A stretch of DNA of 10,948 bases from Hirudo medicinalis (GCA_011800805.1 MPNW01001042.1:89702-100649), one strand, 5' to 3'. Numbered from the stretch's first letter, positions 1 to 8,550 are shown. Translations and numbers: made by a program. Notes: generated by a model from the letters alone, not told the origin.

Positions 1-1
1 A

Positions 2-33
<32 letters not shown>

Positions 34-141
34 GGTGATGATGATGATGGTGATGATGATGATGATGGTGATGATGACGACGACGACTATGATGATGGTG
101 ATGATGACGACGACGACGATGATGATGGTGATGATGATGAA
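1..141. repeat. Compound GAT/GAC microsatellite with higher-order periods
   Basis: A GAT array starts at the window edge. The first part has a 15-bp period (GGT followed by four GAT) over about 18-66. Then a 30-bp unit is repeated: 61-90 and 91-120 are identical except for one base (position 88 T against 118 G), and 121-141 is a partial third copy. GAC codon-like triplets occur as a block within each 30-bp unit. Nothing shows that it is expressed. The array is cut by the window start, so its true length is unknown. Confidence 0.95.
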
Positions 142-298
142 ATGACGAAGAGTGAAAACAAATTAAACATGAGTATTTTCAATCCAAAAGCTAATTTCGT
201 ACAAACGTGACCGTGAAGTGGTTATTTTGGGAACACAGAAAGTTAATTACTATTAATATTATTTATATTAGAGACGAAAATAACATTTATGGAGAAGG

Positions 299-437
299 AA
301 GGATAGATGGATGGATGATTGAGTGAGTGACGAATGGATGGATGAGTGGGTAGACGGATGATGGATGGATGGCGGATGGATGGATTGCTGGAGTAGTGGA
401 TGATTAGATCAATGGATGGACGGACGGACGGACGGAT
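299..437. repeat. Degenerate GGAT/GGAC tetranucleotide repeat
   Basis: This stretch is built from GGAT, with variants GAGT, GGGT and GGAC. It ends in a clean run of four GGAC units near 418-433. On the minus strand it can be read as a serine/proline/histidine/isoleucine-rich peptide (243-455), but that is a by-product of the tetranucleotide period and I do not call it a gene. The interior is degenerate and the GGAC end is homogeneous, so that end looks younger. Confidence 0.9.
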
Positions 438-633
438 GAAACTGGACTGGTGCATAAATCAATTTGCAGACTCCAAATTGCCTTCCATCATTCATGGAGA
501 GTACACGTGAAAATATTTAAAACTTCAAAGAGCAATTCATGGCTTCGTTAACCACGGATGCCGGAGAAGAGCCCATTGAGTCCACTTGGTGATGATGGCG
601 TTGATGATCAAGACCAACTTTGCCAGAGTCGTA

Positions 634-634
634 G

Positions 635-669
<35 letters not shown>

Positions 670-838
670 GTCGTCTTCATCGTCATCGTCATCGTCATCG
701 TCGTCGTCATCACCATCATCGTCATCGTCATAATCGTCGTCGTCGTCGTCTTCGTCGTCATCATCATCATTGTCATCGTCATAATCGTCGTCGTCGTCGT
801 CATCATCATCATCATCATCGTCACCGTTATCATAATCA
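634..838. repeat. Compound ATC/GTC array (GAT/GAC on the minus strand)
   Basis: About 200 bp of ATC and GTC triplets. A 30-bp segment, 721-750, recurs exactly at 772-801, which shows segmental duplication in addition to single-triplet slippage. On the minus strand one frame is open from 846 to a stop at 517-519. It would read almost only aspartate, with a few Tyr, Asn, Gly and Glu, then a mixed tail ending SVVNEAMNCSLKF. That frame has no ATG before the aspartate run, so it could only be coding as a downstream exon. GAT repeats have no stop codons in this frame by nature, so openness is not evidence of coding. Confidence 0.93.
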
Positions 839-904
839 GCATTAAGCTATGGGCAGTTGTTTTCATGTTGAAAATGGACCGTGGATTACGATCCATCCGA
901 TACG

Positions 905-924
905 ACCTGTACGATCGTACAGGT
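905..924. other. Perfect 20-bp palindrome
   Basis: ACCTGTACGATCGTACAGGT is its own reverse complement over all 20 bases. It lies in the unique sequence between two oppositely oriented GAT arrays (634-838 and 1040-1121). It could be a dimeric transcription-factor site or a hairpin. No factor is recognised. Confidence 0.8.
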
Positions 925-1039
925 AAACAGCAGGTAAGTTCTCAGGTGTCGTGCGTGAGAACCGCCAAGGGAAGTCATGCTTTGAAATAATAAACTTATG
1001 CTTCCGTACTGATCGGTCATTAATAATATTAGTAACAGT

Positions 1040-1121
1040 GATGATGATGATGATGGTGGTGGTGATGATGATGAGGATGATAATGATGCTGATGATGATG
1101 ATGATGCTACTGATGATGATG
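1040..1121. repeat. GAT microsatellite with interruptions
   Basis: A GAT array on the plus strand broken by GGT, GAG, AAT, GCT and ACT triplets, so older or less homogeneous than the array at 10012. It is in inverted orientation to the array at 634-838. A transcript across both could fold into a long imperfect hairpin with about 200 bases between the arms. Confidence 0.92.
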
Positions 1122-1206
1122 TTAATTAACATCTTCATCGTTGGTTCATGTGTAAAATAATTTCTTGGGAAAAATGTCATCTTTTAACTCTTAGTTTTAA
1201 CTTGTT

Positions 1207-1364
1207 TTAATTATATTGTTAAATATATATTAATATATAATAATATATAATAATAACATCCTTATTAGTATTATAATTATTATTATTATCGATTGGTGAG
1301 TGGGTAGATGGGTAGTTGATAATTATTATAATTATTACATAATATATAGTATATATAATGATGT

Positions 1365-1365
<1 letters not shown>
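1207..1365. other. AT-rich non-coding stretch
   Basis: Mostly TAATATA-like sequence, with a small unique patch around 1288-1318. I see no gene, promoter or RNA motif. The minus-strand leucine/isoleucine-rich frame that crosses it (1219-1584) comes from the neighbouring AAT array. Confidence 0.7.
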
Positions 1366-1368
<3 letters not shown>

Positions 1369-1404
<36 letters not shown>

Positions 1405-1506
1405 TAATAATAATAATAATAACAATAATAATAATAATAATAATAATAACAATAACAATATTAATAACAATAACAATATTAATAATAATAACAATAACAA
1501 TAAATA
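1369..1506. repeat. AAT/AAC microsatellite with 18-bp internal duplication
   Basis: A run of AAT triplets with AAC interspersed. In the right half an 18-bp unit, CAATAACAATATTAATAA, is present twice in exact tandem (1450-1467 and 1468-1485). The minus-strand readings as poly-Leu or poly-Ile are artefacts of the repeat. Confidence 0.95.
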
Positions 1507-1601
1507 AGCACCCACGATTCTTAAGGATGAGCAGATGTTGAGATGAGAATTTTTGTGACTCCACAATGTTTCAAACTGAACCATGCCTATTAAAATTATA
1601 A

Positions 1602-1760
1602 GACAATAACAACGACGACGACGATGGTGATTATGGTTATGATGATGATGATGGTGGTGGTGGTAATGATGATGACTATGCTGACGATGACGACGATGAT
1701 TATGTTGACTTTGACGATGATGATGATTATGATTGTGTTGACGATGACGATATTATTGTT
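1602..1760. repeat. Degenerate GAT/GAC array
   Basis: A GAT/GAC/GGT array with many first- and second-position changes (TAT, GGT, GTT, TTT, GCT, TGT). One plus-strand frame is open from just after a stop at 1599-1601 to a stop at 1791-1793 (63 codons) and would read an Asp/Tyr/Gly-rich peptide. That frame has only one ATG, near its end. It is the most diverged of the GAT arrays here and so probably among the oldest. Confidence 0.85.
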
Positions 1761-1793
1761 GATGCAAAGGATATGGTTATCATCGTCTGTTGA

Positions 1794-1826
1794 AGATGAC
1801 GACGACGACGACGATGAGGACGAGGC
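1794..1826. repeat. Short GAC run
   Basis: A short run of GAC triplets with GAT, GAG and GAA. It is separated from the previous array by about 35 bp of unique sequence and is probably a remnant of the same array. Confidence 0.8.
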
Positions 1827-1880
1827 ATGTGGAATCTATCACTCAGTGAATCCTGGAAATTGTGCAAACGTCAAATATTT

Positions 1881-1976
1881 CATCATCATCATCGCCATCG
1901 TCATCATCATCATCATCGTCGTAGCCATCATCGCAATCATCAACTTCAACTTCATCATCATCATCATCATCACCAC
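1881..1976. repeat. ATC/CAT microsatellite, inverted relative to its neighbour
   Basis: CAT triplets with CGC, CGT, CAA and CTT interruptions. It is opposite in orientation to the GAT/GAC arrays that end at 1826, leaving about 54 bp between them, so the pair is a potential imperfect hairpin in DNA or RNA. Confidence 0.92.
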
Positions 1977-2265
1977 ATATTTATAACTATAATTTTAGTA
2001 AAAATTGTATATAATATTAACAAAGATATTTAGATGATATAAAGAATATAAACAATTATAAATGATTACAATGGTAATAATAATAATATATTATCCATAT
2101 TATAATTAGATATTATTATACATCATTGCATGTAATATAATAATTATATTATTGTGTAATAATTTAATAATAATTATGTAATTATAATTTAGAGGTGACC
2201 TTCAAAATACCGTCGCATCTGTTTCCGATCTCCGATGATTCACACTTGGATAATAAAAATTAATT
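1977..2265. other. AT-rich non-coding stretch
   Basis: Very AT-rich (TAATAATATA-like) to about 2190, followed by about 70 bp of normal composition. No gene, RNA or repeat unit can be supported. Confidence 0.7.
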
Positions 2266-2290
2266 AGCTCTCGCTCGTCTCTTTGAGTTT

Positions 2291-2336
2291 GATGACGTCG
2301 ATGATGACGTCGATGATGATGATGATGATGAAGATG

Positions 2337-2368
<32 letters not shown>

Positions 2369-2552
2369 GGTGATGATGATGAAGAGGATGATGATGATGA
2401 TGACGACGACGACGACGACAACGATGATGATGATGATTGTGATGATGGTGAAGAGGAGGATGATGATGATAACGATGATGGTAATGATTACGATGATGGA
2501 GACAATGGTGACGACGACGACGACGACGACGGTGTTGATGATGATGATAGTG
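2291..2552. repeat. Long GAT/GAC array with Glu, Gly and Asn triplets
   Basis: This is the largest GAT/GAC array in the window. It begins with two copies of GATGACGTC and ends near a GTGTTGAT segment. One plus-strand frame is open from 2264 to a stop at 2645-2647 (127 codons). It would read as a near-continuous acidic tract (Asp with Glu, Gly, Asn, two Val) followed by about 32 ordinary residues, including the stretch SQIISRLPRSTRWPNVSHES. There is no ATG in that frame, so it could only be an internal or terminal exon; the AG at 2266-2267 is the nearest possible acceptor. The ATG-frame reading of the same DNA (Met/Thr-rich) is a shadow. Confidence 0.9.
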
Positions 2553-2986
2553 TTCATAATGACTCTGGCAATCGACGTCAGAAATCTCAAATTATTTCCC
2601 GCCTTCCGCGGTCCACCAGATGGCCTAATGTGTCCCATGAAAGCTGATCCTCCTTCTTAAGTCGTTTCCAAGTCAATGGAGCGTGACTGATGACGCACCT
2701 TTCACGGATGAATGCGTTCGATGAATTTCAGAGGTGGCTGGATATTGTTGGTATTATCATGACGACGTCATGAGTAAGAGAATTGCAAATTTATTAGGCT
2801 AGTGAATTCCTTTTATTTTATTTTATTTGTTTCTTTAAATATTTTAAATCAATTTTTTTGTTAATTTAATTTGCATCATATTACAATTAAACTGTTTAAT
2901 GTTTTAACGTCATATTTTCGATTATCGTTCGGGTTTCACGCTTCGTTGGTTTCTTCTGAAGAGTTTACATCGTTGTCACGTGCTGG

Positions 2987-3088
2987 AAATTAAATTAAAT
3001 TAAGCATTTGTGTTAATTGAAAATTTAATTAAATTAGACTTTTGTGTTAATTGAAAATTTAATTAAATTGGACATTTGTGTTTTGCAG
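2987..3088. repeat. 34-bp tandem repeat, three copies
   Basis: Copies lie at 2987-3020, 3021-3054 and 3055-3088 with no gaps. Each has an AATTAAATT-type segment followed by a TTTGTGTT segment. The last copy diverges in its final seven bases (TTTGCAG instead of AATTGA-like sequence). No function is recognised. Confidence 0.9.
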
Positions 3089-4990
3089 AAAAGTAATTGA
3101 TTCTGATTTAGCAGAATATTGTTATTATTGAATATTGTAATTATGAATAATTATGTGTCAAACGGGAGGTCGTTTATAGGATATTTATATCTCCTGAGAC
3201 CAGTGGAGGAAATAATTTCTCTGAATATGAAGATGGATTCAATCCCAATCTGAAGATCATTTCTCAAATGACAGGATGAATCCGTTCCAATTCAGTGGAG
3301 AAGAACGGGAGGTTCTGAAATGATTGAAGATTTTCCACAAACAATGACGAACGAACATTTCAAGTCTTTCTGGTCACGTGTTTGTAAATTTCAACTCCTC
3401 ATCTTGTACGAACCACACACGAAGGCATCCTGATCCACGGATTTGTCGATGCTTGGACTTAATTTTGGAGAGCCTCAGGAAAATGAGGCATTTTCATAAA
3501 AATTCTTGAAAGTGGATGAAATATGTTCAGCTGGAGTTGATGTGATATCCTGGCAGATCTTTTTCCAGCACTCACCTGGAAGGACTTGAAAGGGAGAAGG
3601 TTTGGCACAGGAATGCACTGCAGGTGCTCGTAGCGCGGAATTTCCTTGTTTTCTTTCCGCGCCTCGACAACATCAACAGCGTTTTAGAAATGTTTTGTTT
3701 TGTTTTTGCAATTTATTGGATGTTGTTGTTTGCTGTTTGTTTGTATTCAGACTTTCGTTTCAACTCATTTGAGTATTCAATGAAGCGTGCATATTTCAAC
3801 CGCCCACGCGTGACCTCTTCAAATCTTAACCTCCACGAGGCACCGAGATACGAATCTTCAATTTTTCATCCGCTCGAAAGCGATCGAGCGTGACATTTTG
3901 AGGGTGCACTTTCGAAGATGCCCTCAAACTGATTTCTATTGGATGCAAACTGCCGATAAAATATCTATCGATCAAGATTCCTTTTCAATCCTCAGCGGAC
4001 CATCGATTTCTTGTGGAAATAAATGATCGGAATCATTGGTCCGTGACCTCATTCGATAAATTTACGTCACGCTTGAATGGTAATCGCGACTTGGAATTTG
4101 AGTCTCCATTTCAATGGGGCTGAACTGGTGGAAAAGTGTGACACGTGATCAAATCCGAATCACCACGAATTTATTGCTGAGTTTTTTTTAGTTTAAAAAA
4201 TGTTTTCTCAGATCATCAGTTATTCGACGTGCAAACGTGGTTTATTCTTAGTTTATTCTCCGAGACTCACAACGAGTGGCTTGAGTGGTTCAATGATTTC
4301 TTGGATGATTAGCGATTTATATTATTTTGATTATTAATTAGTTATTTCAACGAAAACGCAGATATTCAGCCACTGGAAATGGAGCTGAATTGTCTTAAAA
4401 TAAACGTCTGTCCCTCCCAATCGATTGGAAGTTTAACTTCTAATAAAATATGGAAAATAAAAACAAAATGAAACTCTAAGAAACTGCTCCAAAAACATGC
4501 GAACGAAGGACCTCAAGTAGCAGTATTTGGGTGAGAACAGCCCATGAGACCCATGAGAAAGACTGTCGCCAAATGCATTGAGTGGCAATTTGTGGTTGTA
4601 AATGTTCTCACTGAACCTTCTTTCATCGCAACGAATCAGCAACCAACTCTTTTGAGGACTCCCGACTTTAAGCCACTGAAAATGATTATTTGAGAGGAAG
4701 TCTTGAGAATTTGCTCGTGGACGGCGTCTGAGGAGCTGCTCAATTCACTCGAATTCGTCGCAGGATTTCGAAGGGTTTCACTTTCGAGTTCACTTCGAAG
4801 TCCGAGTGAAGGAAAGTATTTCTTGTTGACTTATTTCAGCTGCTGGAGATGACTTTGCAACTCGTGATGCTCGAATGTGACTTCGTGAGACGAATTTGTT
4901 GGGAATTTAAGCGTTCCAACCGAGGATGAAATTGAAATGAATTTAATTTCGCTGGTGGTCGTTGGTGGTCCGATGCTGATCGGTCGACGG
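3089..4990. other. Unique sequence with no gene recognised
   Basis: About 1.9 kb of ordinary composition. The longest open frames (a plus frame at 3624-3893 that needs a GTG start, and a minus frame at 4433-4642) show no domain or motif I know and are within what chance gives. Small perfect hairpins are present: CGCTCGA/TCGAGCG at 3871-3890 (7-bp stem) and GCCTCA/TGAGGC at 3472-3489 (6-bp stem). It could be intron or intergenic sequence. Confidence 0.55.
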
Positions 4991-4991
4991 T

Positions 4992-5048
4992 TGAACTTTT
5001 TGAACTTTTGACCTTATTGAACTTGTGAAGCTATTGATCTTTTGAACT
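4992..5048 (-). promoter_or_regulatory. Cluster of nuclear-receptor-like half-sites
   Basis: On the minus strand, AGTTCA/AGGTCA-type hexamers lie in the same orientation at 5043-5048, 5035-5040 (AGATCA), 5018-5023, 5009-5014 (AGGTCA), 5001-5006 and 4992-4997. The 2-3 bp spacing is kept within the groups 5035-5048 and 4992-5023. This matches the direct-repeat layout of nuclear hormone receptor elements (DR2/DR3). It could equally be a decayed short tandem repeat of TTTTGAACT. No nearby promoter is recognised. Confidence 0.25.
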
Positions 5049-5734
5049 TTAAAAAATTTACAGAAATTCAAATTAATTCTCTTCTGACTTTCCTAGGAAG
5101 ATTACGATAGCGGCTTTTGGATTTATCGACTCTTTGCTATGGACACTGTAACCGTGGAGACCAACTTTGTTGCTAAGGATGTCTTCAATTGTATCTTGGA
5201 TTGTTGTTTCTTTGTTTTCATTATTTTCTATCGCAGGATGTGTGTTTCTTGGTTGTGAACGGATGTGTGAAATGTGTGCATCACCGTCTGCTTCAACAAA
5301 AGCAACAAATTTAACTGTTGATATTTTGCACCAAGTTCATATTTTTGGTTGCACCGACCTCTTGACAAGTTGTGACAACGGGAGTGAATTCTGATTTCCT
5401 CTGATTCAGCTGTTTGTAATTTTGCTACGAGCGCTCGAGTACTTTTCATTTCCCACTTTATATTTGCAATTTGTATTCGATTGTCGCATATTACCAGATA
5501 TTTTAGTTTGAGGTATTCAATGACAAGAATAACCGACAAATGAAATTTTATAAATTAAATTTATCATTTCTGAAGCCACGTCTGACTCTGTAACCTCTTT
5601 AATGTAACATTAATGTAACATTGCAGTTAATTCCTTCCATCTTTACAAACTTACAACATCCTCAACTTCTGACAAATCTAATTACATCCTATAATTATAA
5701 CAATCTAACCACGACATCGTACATTTAGTTGATC
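5049..5734. other. Unique sequence with no gene recognised
   Basis: Contains open frames of 75-103 codons on both strands around 5167-5539, but they overlap each other, lack recognisable domains, and at least one would need a non-ATG start. A small 11-bp tandem duplication (AATGTAACATT twice) lies at about 5601-5622. I see nothing else. Confidence 0.5.
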
Positions 5735-5919
5735 TTTTGGGTGCCTTATGGATCCGCATCAGAGGTGACCGCACTGCAGCTACCCAACCATTTATATAGC
5801 GCTCTGTAAATACGTACTACCTCGGTCGTTCAAGCTGGGTTTCGAACGCGAAACCTAACGACTGCTGCTTTTTACCGCCGCGTGCAGGAACTCAGCCCTC
5901 TGAGCCATTACCATGGCAA
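5735..5919 (-). mobile_element. tRNA-derived SINE-like element
   Basis: On the minus strand a Pol III A box, TGGCTCAGAGG (5907-5897), is followed about 50 nt later by a B box, GTTCGAAAC (5847-5839), which fits the GWTCRANNC consensus. The A-box region also keeps a tRNA-like D arm (GCTC...GAGT). The head is followed by an unrelated body containing GCGCTATATAAATG (about 5800-5787), a sequence of the kind I associate with the 3' parts of animal SINEs. The local GC is higher than in the flanks, which fits an insertion. The T stem does not pair as in a real tRNA and there is no acceptor stem, so this is not a tRNA gene. Ends are approximate. The only hint of a target duplication is AACAAT at 5918 and 5699, too weak to rely on. 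Confidence 0.6.
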
Positions 5920-6121
5920 CAATTCACACTCTGGAAGCATTATTTCCATCTTTTTGATCCAACTTTGTTCCCGTGTTTTGAAGACGCGTTTTTGTTCCTC
6001 GCGAGGAAGTTTTCCGAGCACAACAACTTTCTTGATTCTCTCCTCAGGGAATTTGTGTCTCATTTCCGATGTTATCTTCGTAATCTTTAGTAATTACCGC
6101 CTTAAAATAATATTTTGTTAA

Positions 6122-6818
6122 TATTTTTTGAGGGAAAGGTGGAATGTTGTCTGCGCTGAGAAGCGAACTGCCAATAAACAATCGATTCATGCTTACAATG
6201 GCGAAACTAAAAAGATCTCAAATTAATACATTTCTTTGCAAACGAATATTTTTATTTGAATTTGCATCTGTTTGACGAATCTATTTTCCTTTCCTTTTAC
6301 AGTTTTGATTACAAAAAAAGTGGCTTTGAAAGTGGATTGTCGTGAAGTCAGACGAATCAGTTTTAGTAATTGTGGCGGATTAAACTGATTTAAAAGTTTA
6401 AATGAGAATTAAATGTCCTATAAATAGCTTATTTTTGCCTAAATTTATTTGTATTTGTATTCGTGAACTCCAATCTTCTTTCTTTTCATTGTTTTCATTT
6501 TTTTACAATTTCTATTTTTATCATTTATTATTTAATTAATACATAAATAATTATATTTAAATCATGAAATTATATTTTGAAAATCTTATTTATTATATTA
6601 AATTATGTTTTAAAAATATATTTATTCTGATAAATTATTAATTCTGAATGAAAAATCAACTCAAAGTGTAAGACGTGTCTGATGACGCATCAAACATCCG
6701 GTTATTCATCACTGAATGATTTAAATAAATACTTTAATTTAAGACCTTAATTACGAAAATAAATTTAAATTAATCAGTAATATAAATCAGTTCTAATTAT
6801 TCGTGGAATTAAAAATAA
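6122..6818. other. AT-rich sequence with no gene recognised
   Basis: AT content is especially high at 6480-6660. No open frame, RNA or repeat unit can be supported. A short motif, CTGATGACGCA (about 6678-6688), also occurs at 2686-2696. Confidence 0.6.
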
Positions 6819-6980
6819 CAGCGACAACAACAATAATAACGACAACAACAGCAATAATGTAATTAATCGTAACGGTTTTATAATAATAGTAATAATAATA
6901 ATAACAACAATAATAATATAATAATAATAATAATAATATAATAACAACAATAATAATATAATAATAATAATAATAATAAT
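6819..6980. repeat. AAC/AAT microsatellite with 40-bp higher-order repeat
   Basis: The left part mixes CAA and AAT triplets. The right part has a 40-bp unit at 6901-6940 repeated at 6941-6980, identical until the last few bases. Each unit holds one ACAACAATAAT segment and a run of AAT. This shows duplication of a block of microsatellite, not only triplet slippage. Confidence 0.93.
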
Positions 6981-7090
6981 GTTCGATTTACTTAGGTTCG
7001 CTTCGTTCTGAATCCAAGTTGAAATCCAGCAGCTTCAACTTTTAGCTGACGACTTTCACTCAAGAAATATTACTTGTGCAAATTCATTAG

Positions 7091-7218
7091 TTAACTCATT
7101 AACATATTAACTCATTAAAATATTAACTCATTAAAATATTAACTCATTAACATATTAACTCATTAACATATTAACTCAATAACTTATTAACTCATAAGCA
7201 TATTAACTCGATAATTCG
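7091..7218. repeat. 16-bp minisatellite, eight copies
   Basis: Eight contiguous 16-bp units of consensus TTAACTCATTAACATA, starting at 7091, 7107, 7123, 7139, 7155, 7171, 7187 and 7203. The first five are identical except for one C/A position. The last three become steadily more different, so the array decays toward its right end. No coding or known motif is seen. Confidence 0.96.
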
Positions 7219-8224
7219 TTGATTTTGTTATGTTTTCGTTAAATTAGAAATTCACTGACTCACTAGCCAATTCCTTCACCAGCTCGAAGCATTCGGGACC
7301 CTGATTTCGAAGTCTTTGGCACGCTTCTTTGTCACGGTTAAGGATGTTTTTCGGCATAGGAAGACAGTTTTTGTTGTGTGCAGAGAAGATGAAACACTGA
7401 ATCTCCAGACATATCGTGCGTGTACAAATGATTGTTGTCGCTTTGTCCGTCAGTACAAATGTTCTTAATTGTCTTCCTATCTAGTGAAATTACACGCGTG
7501 CAGAACGAACACACGGTTGGAAGGCTTGGCTTCCATTCAAAGGTTTTGTACTTTAAAAGTACTCAATTTTTGTACTTAGAAATTGGACGTCGATTCGAAA
7601 GAGAAGCGACATTTTTACTGGGTTTGTGATGCAATAAGCTTGCTTCCCTTCGAGGTATACATCCATCCAGCTGTTATCGTTGATAATAAATGAGCAGAAA
7701 TCACAATGGCATCGTTCAGTACAGCCGTCTTTGTCGAATTGTACGTGATGATGTGAGAGAATTCATTTTCAACTGGAAACAGGAGGCTGAAGATAAATTC
7801 GTATGTTCGAAGTAGTTCTAACTTGGAACTTTTGAGCGATACTCAATCTACAGTGTTGTTCTCAAATAGATAGGTTTATTTGAGTAATCTTAGAATTAAT
7901 CTTGAGTGAAACAAAACCATGCAATTGTACTTCCATGGTAGAGTTGCACATTGTACTTATGCTGTACAGGTGATAATTTCAAAAAGTTTTAGTAGAATGA
8001 ATGGTTTTAGATCTTACTTAGGATCACCAAAAGTCTGCATAATATCTGTAATGGAATAATCTTGTGTTAACAGAATTAAAGGAAGAATTTTGAAATAATC
8101 AAATAGTTTGGCGTTGATAATAGGTAAAAAATAAGTATTTTTGCCAACAAAAACCACCCATCTGAAGAGTTCAACAAAGAAATGTCATTTTAAGAGAGGA
8201 AACACTTTTGTCAAAATATTTAAT
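7219..8224. other. Unique sequence with no gene recognised
   Basis: About 1 kb of moderate AT content. The best open frame (plus, 7432-7629) depends on a non-ATG start and has no recognisable domain. A 15-bp inverted repeat with a single central base, GTACTTTAAAAGTAC, lies at 7548-7562. Confidence 0.5.
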
Positions 8225-8278
8225 ATAATTTCAGGAATATTCATAATTTCAGAAATATTCATAATTTCAGAAATATTT
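8225..8278. repeat. 18-bp tandem repeat, three copies
   Basis: Units ATAATTTCAGAAATATTC at 8225-8242, 8243-8260 and 8261-8278. The first and last copies each differ by one base. Confidence 0.95.
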
Positions 8279-8357
8279 ACAAATCCTCAAATATTGGTTT
8301 CAAACTTTCACTGAAAACGTCGGAAACAAACAATGTTTCTCCGATTGTTTCCCGCCA

Positions 8358-8550
8358 AAACAAATAATTAATTAACAGGTAAACAAATAATTAATTAATT
8401 GGTAAAGAAATAATTAATTAATTGATAAACAAATAATTAATTAATTGACAAACAAATAATTAATTAATTGATAAACAAATAATTAATTAATTGATAAACA
8501 AATAATTAATTAATTGGTAAACAAATAATTAATTAATTGATAAACAAATA
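8358..8550. repeat. 23-bp minisatellite, eight copies plus a partial
   Basis: Contiguous 23-bp units start at 8358, 8381, 8404, 8427, 8450, 8473, 8496 and 8519, with nine bases of a ninth copy at 8542-8550. Each unit is AAACAAAT followed by (AATT)3 and a variable GAT, GGT or GAC. The first copy is the most divergent and the inner copies are almost identical, which points to recent homogenisation. There are no spacers, so this is a plain tandem array. Confidence 0.97.

Noticed and set aside
868..933. Possible short plus-strand exon ending at a strong donor, CAGGTAAGT (931-939)
   Set aside because: The donor matches the consensus well, but the 22-codon open part has no known similarity, no supporting promoter and no matching acceptor that I could place downstream.
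537..2660. Several 95-134 codon open frames rich in Met, Thr, Ile, Val, His or Leu
   Set aside because: They are direct readings of GAT, ATC or AAT repeats, which have no stop codons in most frames. They overlap each other on both strands and show no non-repeat domain.
3624..3893. 89-codon plus-strand frame with two hydrophobic stretches
   Set aside because: It needs a GTG start, which animal nuclear genes rarely use, and has no recognisable motif. The length is within chance for the region.
5167..5539. Overlapping open frames on both strands
   Set aside because: No motif, conflicting strands, and composition no different from the surrounding non-coding DNA. The plus frame begins at TTG.
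5839..5919. tRNA gene on the minus strand
   Set aside because: A and B boxes are present, but there is no acceptor stem and the T stem does not pair around the expected loop, so a SINE head fits better.
5882..6121. 79-codon plus-strand frame
   Set aside because: It begins inside the SINE-like element, requires a non-ATG start and shows no domain.
8358..8550. CRISPR-like array
   Set aside because: The units are contiguous with no unique spacers, and the host DNA is eukaryotic in character.
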